Below are positions 1 to 6,893 of a stretch of 64,000 bases of DNA, in pieces. This stretch comes from an uncultured Bacteroidota bacterium (GTDB taxonomy: Bacteria; Bacteroidota; Bacteroidia; Chitinophagales; Saprospiraceae). How positions within the stretch are numbered: the stretch's first letter is position 1; every line of letters begins with the position of its first letter. The notes beneath the pieces were generated by a model. That model was given only the letters and a program-made list of their open reading frames with translations, was not told where the DNA came from and searched no databases. The stretch is from the NCBI GenBank assembly GCA_937872515.1, contig CALMSX010000117.1:62001-126000 (forward strand). Direction: 5' to 3'. Made by a program: the position numbers and the translations under genes.

Positions 1-1350
1 GAAAAAATTGGTCATTTTTTGGACGATGAGGTGCAACGAATTTTTGACTGGTATAAACACGAAGGTTATTCGAATATCGAGATCAATAAGTTCATTGAAA
101 AAGAGATGGACATCAAACGCATCCTCACCCGATCCAGCAGAAGGTTTGACGGAGGGTATGTGATAGCAGGCCTCATAGGTCATGGCGATGCCTTTGTACT
201 AAGGGATCCGGCCGGCATCAGGCCCGCATTTTATTACCACGATGATGAAATCTGTGTGGTAGCTTCTGAACGACCAGCCCTTCAAACCTGTCTTGATATC
301 CGATATTTTCAGGTAAAAGAGCTGCAGCCAGGCAGTGCCCTGATCATCAAAAAGAACGGTGAGATAACCGAAGAAAACATCAAAGAAGTAACCGAAAGAA
401 AATCCTGTACTTTTGAACGCATTTATTTTTCAAGGGGTACCGACAGAGACATTTATTTAGAAAGAAAAAACCTGGGTCGATTGCTGGCTCCCAGAATTCT
501 GGAGGCTGTGGACTACGACTTTGACCACACTATCTTTTCATTTATTCCCAACACAGCAGAAGTTTCTTTTTTTGGTTTGATTGAAGGTCTCAATGAAGAA
601 CTCAATACCATTAAGACGCAACAGATTGCAGCGCTTGAAGACAAAGGAGATAATGCTGCTGTGGCTCAGATTTTAAATCAGCGTGTTCGTTCAGAAAAGC
701 TGGCGGTGAAAGATGAAAAATTGCGCACCTTTATAGCTGATGATGGTTCGCGCAATCAACTGGTATCACATATCTACGATGTTACTTATGGTATTGTCCA
801 AAATGAGGTAGATACCATTGTATTGATTGATGACAGTATTGTGAGAGGAACTACCCTGAGGGATTCGATCATCTACATATTGTCCAAACTCAGGCCCAAA
901 CGAATCATCATTGTGTCTTCTGCACCCCAGATCAGGTATCCCGATTGTTATGGGATCGATATGAGTAGGATGAGTGAGTTCATTGCATTTAAAGCGACCA
1001 TTGACCTGTTGCAGGAAAGTGGACAACAGTCGCTCATAGACGAGGTGTACAAGCTGTGCAAGGAAGAAGAACAGAAGCCATTGGAAAAAATGGTCAATCA
1101 TGTTAAAAAGATATACGAGCCATTTACCGATGAAGAAATTTCGGCCCGAATTGCAAAATTGGTAACTGCCGATGGCATCATACCCCAGGTTGATGTTATC
1201 TTCCAGACGGTTGAAAGCCTGCACGTAGCGTGTCCGAATGACAAAGGAGACTGGTACTTTACGGGCGATTATCCGACCCTGGGCGGGGTTAGGGTGGTGA
1301 ACAGGGCATTTATCAATTACATAGAAGACGTAAAAGAAAGGTCGTACTAA
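1..1350 (+). CDS. purF: amidophosphoribosyltransferase, 5'-truncated by window edge
   Basis: This enzyme moves ammonia from glutamine onto PRPP to give phosphoribosylamine, the first step of cytosolic purine synthesis. The frame is open from base 1, so the true start and the N-terminal catalytic Cys lie outside the window; the TTG at 19 is not a start. Visible parts are the end of the Ntn-hydrolase glutaminase domain (GLIGHGDAFVLRDPAGIRPA, about residues 57-76 from base 1) and the PRTase domain with the PRPP-binding motif VLIDDSIVRGTT near nt 820-855. The C-terminal half matches the long Bacteroidota form of PurF, which is over 600 aa, so roughly a quarter to a third is missing. The stop is followed after one base by pth, which suggests co-transcription. 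Confidence 0.93.
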   Translation, partial: EKIGHFLDDEVQRIFDWYKHEGYSNIEINKFIEKEMDIKRILTRSSRRFDGGYVIAGLIGHGDAFVLRDPAGIRPAFYYHDDEICVVASERPALQTCLDIRYFQVKELQPGSALIIKKNGEITEENIKEVTERKSCTFERIYFSRGTDRDIYLERKNLGRLLAPRILEAVDYDFDHTIFSFIPNTAEVSFFGLIEGLNEELNTIKTQQIAALEDKGDNAAVAQILNQRVRSEKLAVKDEKLRTFIADDGSRNQLVSHIYDVTYGIVQNEVDTIVLIDDSIVRGTTLRDSIIYILSKLRPKRIIIVSSAPQIRYPDCYGIDMSRMSEFIAFKATIDLLQESGQQSLIDEVYKLCKEEEQKPLEKMVNHVKKIYEPFTDEEISARIAKLVTADGIIPQVDVIFQTVESLHVACPNDKGDWYFTGDYPTLGGVRVVNRAFINYIEDVKERSY

Positions 1351-1351
1351 A

Positions 1352-1969
1352 ATGGCCTGGTGGTCAAAATTATTATCGACAACTACTTATACCAATGATC
1401 CCATGAAATATTTGATTGCGGGCTTAGGCAATGTTGGAGCTGAATATGAACATACGAGACACAACATTGGTTTCGACATAGTAGATCATCTGGCAAAGAG
1501 CAATGGTGCAATGTGGAAGCTGGACAGCCAGGCCTATGTAACTGAAATAAAACACAAGGGCAGAACTCTGGTGCTGATCAAGCCCACCACGTACATGAAC
1601 CTCAGTGGCAAAGCCATCCATTACTGGATGCAAAAACATAAAATTCCGAAAGAGAACCTGCTTGTCGTAGTAGACGATCTGAACCTTGAGTTTGGACTGC
1701 TGCGCATGAGAGATACCGGCAGTGACGGGGGCCACAATGGCTTAAAAAACATTCAACAGGTGTTGGGGGGTGCAGATTATCCCCGCCTGAGAATCGGAAT
1801 TGGAAATAAATTTCATAAAAATCAGCAGGTTGATTTCGTTTTAGGCAAGTGGAATGCAGATGAAAAAGAGCTGTTGAAAACCACCATAGAAAAGGCTGCC
1901 AATGCTTGTCTTAGTTTTGCAGCCATAGGACTAAAATTTACCATGAATCAATTCAACGGTAAGGGGTAA
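1352..1969 (+). CDS. pth: peptidyl-tRNA hydrolase
   Basis: It releases peptides from peptidyl-tRNA that has dropped off the ribosome. The open frame gives 205 aa, but the conserved fold starts at the internal ATG at 1403 (MKYLIAGLGN). Counted from there, the key residues fall at the E. coli positions: Asn10 in GLGN and catalytic His20 in TRHNIGF. TYMNLSG, the Asp motif VVDDLNL and GGHNGLKN follow. The first 17 codons (MAWWSKLL...) are either a lineage-specific extension or untranslated. The ATG at 1352 has a purine-rich stretch (AAGAAAGG) upstream and lies one base after the purF stop, which favours coupling; 1403 has no such signal. Function is secure, the start is not. Confidence 0.95.
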   Translation: MAWWSKLLSTTTYTNDPMKYLIAGLGNVGAEYEHTRHNIGFDIVDHLAKSNGAMWKLDSQAYVTEIKHKGRTLVLIKPTTYMNLSGKAIHYWMQKHKIPKENLLVVVDDLNLEFGLLRMRDTGSDGGHNGLKNIQQVLGGADYPRLRIGIGNKFHKNQQVDFVLGKWNADEKELLKTTIEKAANACLSFAAIGLKFTMNQFNGKG

Positions 1970-2029
1970 AAAGTGCTGGCAACCATTGCCGGTTGAAAAA
2001 GACAAGATTAGTATAAAGTTAAACGGGCA

Positions 2030-2485
2030 CTACTTTTTGTAATAACTTTCGTACATGGCAATCCATTGCTGTGGGCTCATTTTAGAAACCAGTTCGCCAA
2101 TCAGGTCAAAAGGAATTTTAGCCGGATTTTTAAAACGGATACAGCTCTTGCCCATATCCAGTTTTCCTATGTTTAGTTCTGCGTAGGCCTTGGTAAACCA
2201 ATCCAGCAACCGGGGGTCGGCATAGATGCCCATGTGGTAAATGGCGATAAAATTTTTCTGAGAAGCAATTGCCAGAAAGGGCAGGGGCAATTTGGGATCG
2301 CAGTGATAACCCGCCGGGTACAATTTATGAGGCACTACATAGCCAAGCATGCCATAATTCATTTCTTCAGAAAATCCTTTCGGCAAATTTTTTTTGATCG
2401 TTTTCTGAAGTTGTAGCATGGCGGCTATTCTATCTTCAGGAAGTTCATTTAAGTATTCTTCTACAGTAGTCGCTTTGGATTGCAT
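2030..2485 (-). CDS. DUF1801 family protein
   Basis: A cytosolic protein of about 151 aa with the DUF1801 (YdhG-like) fold: an N-terminal helix MQSKATTVEEYLNELPEDR, then EEMNYGMLGYVV, an aromatic core FIAIYHMGIYADP, and the closing segment KLDMGKSCIRFKNPAKIP. Proteins of this family are of unknown function; the fold resembles the iron-chaperone-like YdhG group. The frame runs 11 codons further upstream to a TTG at 2518, but the ATG at 2485 matches the usual family start. It converges with pth and stands alone. I assign no reaction. Confidence 0.8.
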   Translation of the reverse strand: MQSKATTVEEYLNELPEDRIAAMLQLQKTIKKNLPKGFSEEMNYGMLGYVVPHKLYPAGYHCDPKLPLPFLAIASQKNFIAIYHMGIYADPRLLDWFTKAYAELNIGKLDMGKSCIRFKNPAKIPFDLIGELVSKMSPQQWIAMYESYYKK

Positions 2486-2582
2486 CCCGTTATAATTAAA
2501 TTTCAAATAAAATGACAATTACGTTTCAGTACCTACCGGCCGATAACGGAGACCAAGGTAAAAAAAAGATCAGAAGTCAGCA

Positions 2583-2626
2583 AAGTAAAATAAAAAGGGA
2601 CGAGCTGTTGAAAGCATCGTCCCTTT
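2583..2626 (-). terminator. intrinsic terminator of tRNA-Cys
   Basis: A perfect 10-bp stem AAAGGGACGA/TCGTCCCTTT (2594-2603 and 2617-2626) with a 13-nt loop, followed on the minus strand by a T-rich run (TTTTTATTTTA). It starts two bases after the tRNA 3' end. Confidence 0.85.
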
Positions 2627-2627
2627 G

Positions 2628-2698
2628 AGGTCTCGAGCGGATTCGAACCGCTGTGGAAGGTTTTGCAGACCTCTGCCTAGCCGCTCGGCCACGAGACC
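2628..2698 (-). tRNA. tRNA-Cys (GCA)
   Basis: A 71-nt cloverleaf on the minus strand. The acceptor stem is GGTCTCG/CGAGACC with discriminator U, which is typical of tRNA-Cys. The D arm is GCC...GGC, the anticodon stem GAGGU/ACCUU holds the loop CUGCAAA with anticodon GCA, and the T arm is AGCGG-TTCGAAT-CCGCT. The 3' CCA is not encoded: the next bases are CAAAGG. A TATCTTTG box lies about 17 bp upstream and a terminator follows directly, so it is a single-gene unit. Confidence 0.96.
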
Positions 2699-2714
2699 CG
2701 AGCTAAATGGAAGG

Positions 2715-2722
2715 CAAAGATA
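2715..2722 (-). promoter_or_regulatory. -7 box for tRNA-Cys
   Basis: TATCTTTG on the minus strand matches the Bacteroidota TAnnTTTG box; the expected start is near 2710, shortly before the mature tRNA. No TTG is seen at the -33 position. Confidence 0.6.
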
Positions 2723-3005
2723 ATAAAAAAATGAAATACGAAAGAAAGAAGGGTGATTTCCAAAATAATTTCTCACTGGCTTCTGGGCCCAATATGTTAA
2801 ATAACCTGCTGATTTTTAAATAATTAATAATTAGATATACCATAATAAAAATAGGTGCGTTTTGATCTTACTTTCTTATTATTTGTTTTTTTGCACAAAA
2901 ATTGAAATATGTTACATGTGCCCACGACATATTCTACATCTTTATTGTGTCAGGTGTTGAAAAATGAAATAATTTGAAAAAATAATTATAAATCCCATTT
3001 TGAGT
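2723..3005. other. AT-rich intergenic region
   Basis: Upstream region shared by the tRNA-Cys gene (minus) and the exported protein gene (plus). It is very AT-rich and I see no ORF, repeat or perfect TAnnTTTG box for the plus-strand gene, so the promoter of that gene is not identified. Confidence 0.5.
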
Positions 3006-4136
3006 ATGAACATTAAAACCAACATTTTCATTTTTTTGGTTTCGGCCGGAGTGGATCGCGGGATGGCACAAATTGTACCCCGTGGTTGGAAAAATGAAAT
3101 GAAGGAAAACTCCGGCAACCCAGCCCTGATCAGAAAGTACACAGCCGGACTGTCCTTTGATACCCAGGCAGCCATAGATATGGACGGCTACTATCGTATC
3201 ACAGCCAGGATGTTGGATAGTCTGGCAGGGGTTCTTAGTACAGATCTGGAAAGGAATTATCAATTGTCTATCACTGAAACCCTTAATCAGTGGCCCGACA
3301 ATGAAGGAGGTCTGCCAATGTGGAAAGAAGACACCTTTATGGCCATAGATAGTGAATATAAAAGAGGTTTAGAAGCGGTAGCGACCTTACAAAGGATGGC
3401 CGATAAAATGTGGTACAGGGAGCGAACCAGCAATAAATTTTGTTTTTTTCCTGTAAGATGTGCCATGGATGCCATTGAGCATCAACACAGCTCCGAAACT
3501 GAAGTACATGGAGTAGGATTCAAAAATATGAAACTAGGCATCCAATCTGAAGTAAGCCAGTATGCGTTGTATACCGATGTTTACAGTGATTTTTTTGGTC
3601 CTGTTTCAGTAGGACTGGGTGCTCTGGTAGGATTAGGCGGAGATGATGAGGATGAAAACGACAGTTTCAGTCAGGCCGCTTCCAATCCTGCAGCCATTAG
3701 CAGATTGGTTGCGGGTGGTGGTAATGTGGTACTCCATATGAGCTATCCGTTGGCATATTGGAGCAAGCCTTCTCAAAAACTGGATTTTAGGATGAAAATT
3801 CATCCAAGGATAGGGTTAGACCTGCCTACCCTTGGCAACAAAAGTTCAAGTTATGCCATGAACCTGGATTTAGGTTTGTACAGCACACTGACTTATACAG
3901 GATTGAATGATAACATTGGTTTAATGGTGGAGGTCAAAGTGGCTGGAATCACAGGCAATGATGTATTTTTTAATCAACTATCCCTGCCCGATCACCACAT
4001 GTTTAACCTCAACCAGGTCAGTCTGGGACTGAAACTGGGTAAGTCATTCCAGGTTACCTGGATCCGGTATTGGGGCGGTATTTTTCAAAACACAAAACAA
4101 CCTGCAATTTTGTCTTTTTCGATGGCTATGAATTGA
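3006..4136 (+). CDS. exported protein of unknown function, possible outer membrane barrel
   Basis: I do not recognise this family. The protein is about 376 aa from the ATG at 3006 (a TTG two codons earlier is less likely). It begins with a short basic start and a hydrophobic stretch (IFIFLVSAG) with a possible cleavage site at GMAQ, so it is probably exported. The first half is polar and probably helical (residues 60-160). From about residue 170 the sequence alternates hydrophobic and polar residues with many aromatics and Gly, as in outer membrane beta-strands (FGPVSVGLGALVGLGG, IHPRIGLDLPTLG, GLMVEVKVAGITG), and it contains an acidic loop GDDEDENDS. There is no T9SS sorting tail. Neighbours give no clue. 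Confidence 0.7.
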   Translation: MNIKTNIFIFLVSAGVDRGMAQIVPRGWKNEMKENSGNPALIRKYTAGLSFDTQAAIDMDGYYRITARMLDSLAGVLSTDLERNYQLSITETLNQWPDNEGGLPMWKEDTFMAIDSEYKRGLEAVATLQRMADKMWYRERTSNKFCFFPVRCAMDAIEHQHSSETEVHGVGFKNMKLGIQSEVSQYALYTDVYSDFFGPVSVGLGALVGLGGDDEDENDSFSQAASNPAAISRLVAGGGNVVLHMSYPLAYWSKPSQKLDFRMKIHPRIGLDLPTLGNKSSSYAMNLDLGLYSTLTYTGLNDNIGLMVEVKVAGITGNDVFFNQLSLPDHHMFNLNQVSLGLKLGKSFQVTWIRYWGGIFQNTKQPAILSFSMAMN

Positions 4137-4148
4137 GTACAAATATTG

Positions 4149-5024
4149 CTAAGAAGACAGAGGCCACCCACATTCATCACAAAATTTTGCATCAGAACGG
4201 TGATCCTGACGGGTGCAATTTGGGCAGCTGCTATTGATGTTTTTACTTATTTTATTGTTACTGTCAAAAAGTGCGGTTGTAACGATGCCGGTAGGTACGG
4301 CTATGATGATGTATCCCATCAACATAATCAGTGTTGCAATCAACTGCCCTCCTGTGGTTTGGGGACTAATGTCGCCATAACCTACAGTAGTAATGGTAAC
4401 AATGACCCAATATATGCTTCTGGGAATGCTGTCAAATCCTGCATTTGATGAGTGCTCAAGCAGATAAATGACAGATCCAAAAATGCATGCCATAATAACT
4501 ATACTGGTAGCAAAAACAATTAGTTTTTTTCGACTTTCCAAAATAGCGTTGATAATCAGATTGCCCTGATCCAGAAAGCTATCGAGTTTAAAAATCCTAA
4601 ATACCCGCATGAGGCGCAAAGCCCTTATGATCATCAATGAATGTAATCCGGGGTAGAAAATGGTCAGGTAACTTGGCAGAATGGATAAAAAATCAATCCA
4701 GCCAAAGTAGCTAAAAATGTAGTAACGGGGACTGTATACTGAGTAAATCCTCAGTAGGTATTCGATGGTAAAAAAAATAGTTAAGAACCACTCAAGAATC
4801 CTGAACTCATTCCCATATTGTGATGCATATGAAGGGACTGTCTCAAGCATGAGCACTAAAATGCTAAACAGGATCATGAAGAGTAATATAATGTCAAACC
4901 ATCTTCCAGCGGGAGTGTCTGACTCAAAAATGATGTTGTGTAATTTTTCTCTGAAAGGAGAAAACCCTTCAGGCCGTCTTTTTAACTTCTGTTTTCCGAA
5001 GAGGTCTTTGGCAGATGTAGACAT
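4149..5024 (-). CDS. voltage-gated potassium channel with C-terminal zinc ribbon
   Basis: An inner membrane K+ channel of the six-helix Kv type, 291 aa. S1 lies near residues 42-62, an Arg-rich S4 voltage sensor (RALRLMRVFRIFK) at 134-146, and the selectivity filter TTVGYGD at 212-218 between the S5 and S6 helices. The C-terminus carries a Cys4 zinc-ribbon-like module, CPNC (267, 270) and CDEC (282, 285), instead of an RCK or cyclic-nucleotide domain. It could act in membrane potential or osmotic control. The ribbon may bind metal or serve as an assembly domain; that is inference. A weak TATATTTA box lies upstream. The gene is monocistronic. Confidence 0.9.
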   Translation of the reverse strand: MSTSAKDLFGKQKLKRRPEGFSPFREKLHNIIFESDTPAGRWFDIILLFMILFSILVLMLETVPSYASQYGNEFRILEWFLTIFFTIEYLLRIYSVYSPRYYIFSYFGWIDFLSILPSYLTIFYPGLHSLMIIRALRLMRVFRIFKLDSFLDQGNLIINAILESRKKLIVFATSIVIMACIFGSVIYLLEHSSNAGFDSIPRSIYWVIVTITTVGYGDISPQTTGGQLIATLIMLMGYIIIAVPTGIVTTALFDSNNKISKNINSSCPNCTRQDHRSDAKFCDECGWPLSS

Positions 5025-5165
5025 GGTTTAAAAGTCATTATTTACTCTAAATATACGGAATTAAATTCACTTTTTGGGTTATATAAAACAGTAGAAAGCC
5101 CAAATTGTACATCCAAAATTGGCCATGCCCACGTATTTGAGTAGTTAGGACAGCTGATGATGTGG

Positions 5166-5293
5166 AGTAAGACCACTTACTTCATCCTAAATTTCATTTT
5201 CAGCAAAGAACCTGTGTGAATTGTGCATCTCTGCGAATATTGTTTATTTGAGTTGTGATTTTTGACAGCGCAATCCGAAGGGAAGGCGCTGTC
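5166..5293. other. two small inverted repeats in a gene-free stretch (5025-5363)
   Basis: The 339-bp gap between the K+ channel and the anti-sigma gene has no convincing ORF. It holds AGTAAG-N4-CTTACT at 5166-5181 and a perfect 8-bp stem GACAGCGC/GCGCTGTC (5264-5271, 5286-5293) with a 14-nt loop. On the plus strand the stem is followed by TTCTTTT, like a terminator, but no plus-strand gene precedes it. It may be a read-through block or the end of a small RNA. Confidence 0.4.
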
Positions 5294-5363
5294 TTCTTTT
5301 AAGCCTAGCTTACAGGCAAGCAGGATCGATGGTATATGTGCTTATTTTTTTTTAAATCCGGGG

Positions 5364-6125
5364 TCAGGAGACCTTAAAGGTTCCAATCAATCTTGTAAGG
5401 GTAGGGGATGTTACACCGCCTGCTTTTTCAATGGTAATGGCATAATTGAGGGTGTTGTTTTCAAAGGCAACCTCGGTAAAGGTTTGAGAGCCGTCAAAAA
5501 CATCCATGGGAATAGGGTTTTGGCCTTCCTTTAAAGACCACAATTGGTACGCCTGTCCTTCTTGAAGTGGGGGAAGCTGATTGAGTTGCAGGTAATTTTT
5601 ACCGGTTTGGGGGTTGGTGTGCAGATAAATGTGGGTATTGGCATAGCCGAGTGTTGCAGTGATGGCCACAATTTGGTTGCCGGGATGCCTCAGGTCATTT
5701 AAGCGGGCGAATAAGTTTTGATTTTGTTGATCAATTGAGTCACAGGCTGCAACCTTAGATTTCAGCCGTTCAATTTCATTTTTTTGGTGGTTGTTGTTGA
5801 CAAAAAACAAAACAAAGCCTGAAATAGCAGCAGCAAACAAGGCTACGTTGAGCCAGGCCATTCCCTTACTATTCGTTTCCGGTAAATTTTGAGTAGGTAT
5901 CTGGTCATGTAAGGATGACATCACTTTTTGTTTCAGATCATCGGGCGCTGCAATGGCATTGATGAGGGCATAATCTTCCAATGCCTTTTGAATGGCCAGC
6001 AACTCCTCTTGTGCTTCCGGGTATTTTTGCAGGATAGTTTCAACCTCTTTCTGCTCGTTTTCCGACAGATGGCCGGTAGCATAAAGCTCCAGGATACCTG
6101 ATGATATGTAGGTTTTTATATCCAA
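5364..6125 (-). CDS. anti-sigma factor, RskA family
   Basis: A membrane-bound anti-sigma factor of 253 aa. The N-terminal anti-sigma domain (ISSGILELYATGHLSENE) is cytosolic. One transmembrane helix lies near residues 91-108 (LNVALFAAAISGFVLFFV), then a short coiled region, then a periplasmic RskA domain with the motif GQAYQLWSLKEGQNPIPMDV. By family logic it holds the adjacent sigma factor until an envelope signal triggers release. The start is TTG at 6125, one base after the sigma factor's TAA; residue similarity begins right at this codon, so the rare start seems real and the pair is translationally coupled. Confidence 0.9.
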   Translation of the reverse strand: MDIKTYISSGILELYATGHLSENEQKEVETILQKYPEAQEELLAIQKALEDYALINAIAAPDDLKQKVMSSLHDQIPTQNLPETNSKGMAWLNVALFAAAISGFVLFFVNNNHQKNEIERLKSKVAACDSIDQQNQNLFARLNDLRHPGNQIVAITATLGYANTHIYLHTNPQTGKNYLQLNQLPPLQEGQAYQLWSLKEGQNPIPMDVFDGSQTFTEVAFENNTLNYAITIEKAGGVTSPTLTRLIGTFKVS

Positions 6126-6126
6126 T

Positions 6127-6759
6127 TTACAAGGCTGCGGTTAAGAAATACAATAGGTGTTTTTCGTGCTTAAGCATGGCTCTTAACATCTGGATGCCCT
6201 CTCTTAGTCTGGTTTTGACGGTGCCAAGGGGCATAGACAAAGCATCGGCAATTTCTTGCTGACTGTAGCCTTCCAAAAACATCTTATCCATTAAAATTTT
6301 ATGCTTGTCGGGGAGGTTTTTTAGCAAAGCAGCCACATCTACTCCTTTGATCCGGGGAGAATGGTTGAGTCCATAGTCGGAAGCTGAAAAAGAAAGTTGT
6401 TCTTTTTCTCGTTGAAATGATTTGAGCCTGAAAGTATCGATGGCTGCATTTTTGGCAATGCCGGCCAGCCAGGTAAACAAGGTTGCCCTACCTTCGTCAA
6501 AACTGTCAATGTTGTTCCACGCTTTCAGAAAAGTAGTTTGTACTACCTCTTCACTTTCTTCCTTTTTTCTAAGAATCCGGAAAGCCATGCCATAGATGGC
6601 ATCACCATACGCATCGTAGAGCAAAGAGAGACCCTGCTCATTTTTTTGCCTGATCATGGCTACAACACCGCTGGTATCTGGTTTCAAAGTTAGAAAGTGG
6701 GTAAGTAAAAAAAGCATTAACAAAGCTAAGAAATTAAAGTTTAATATTTTTTGGTGCAT
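6127..6759 (-). CDS. ECF-type RNA polymerase sigma factor
   Basis: A sigma-70 family ECF regulator. Region 2 has LLYDAYGDAIYGMAFRI and TFLKAWNNIDSF; the segment FTWLAGIAKNAAIDTFR is the usual end of region 2. Region 4 is a helix-turn-helix, YSQQEIADALSMPLGTVKTR. It most likely drives its own operon and envelope genes under control of the RskA protein encoded next. The start is unclear: the longest frame opens with a hydrophobic stretch (FLALLMLFLLTHFL) that is odd for a sigma factor. ATGs also occur at 6717 and 6657, but the last would begin inside the first conserved helix. The true start is probably between 6657 and 6717. Confidence 0.9.
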   Translation of the reverse strand: MHQKILNFNFLALLMLFLLTHFLTLKPDTSGVVAMIRQKNEQGLSLLYDAYGDAIYGMAFRILRKKEESEEVVQTTFLKAWNNIDSFDEGRATLFTWLAGIAKNAAIDTFRLKSFQREKEQLSFSASDYGLNHSPRIKGVDVAALLKNLPDKHKILMDKMFLEGYSQQEIADALSMPLGTVKTRLREGIQMLRAMLKHEKHLLYFLTAAL

Positions 6760-6845
6760 TTTGTGGCAACCAACTTAAATACGGGGATGGCTTCCCGCTT
6801 GGATTTGGGTATGCACTACTATTTTAATTATTTTTTTAATTTGCA

Positions 6846-6875
6846 TTTGCTTTCATTTTTATGCTATTACTTTTA
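6846..6875 (+). promoter_or_regulatory. promoter of the TonB-dependent receptor gene
   Basis: TTTG (6846-6849), an 18-bp spacer, and TACTTTTA (6868-6875) fit the Bacteroidota TTG-N17-23-TAnnTTTG pattern with one mismatch. The predicted start near 6880 rules out the ATG at 6861 and supports 6894. Confidence 0.5.
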
Positions 6876-6893
6876 CAGTTTAAACAGGGAGCA

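Noticed and set aside
766..1224. Long open frame opposite purF (152 codons)
   Set aside because: It is a shadow of the PRTase domain with no own signal or start context. Other antisense frames opposite mutB (19325-19804) and the transketolase (22533-23033) were dropped for the same reason.
5166..5181. AGTAAG-N4-CTTACT as a third copy of the GTAAC operator
   Set aside because: One base differs in each half and no TAnnTTTG box lies about 29.5 bp away on either strand.
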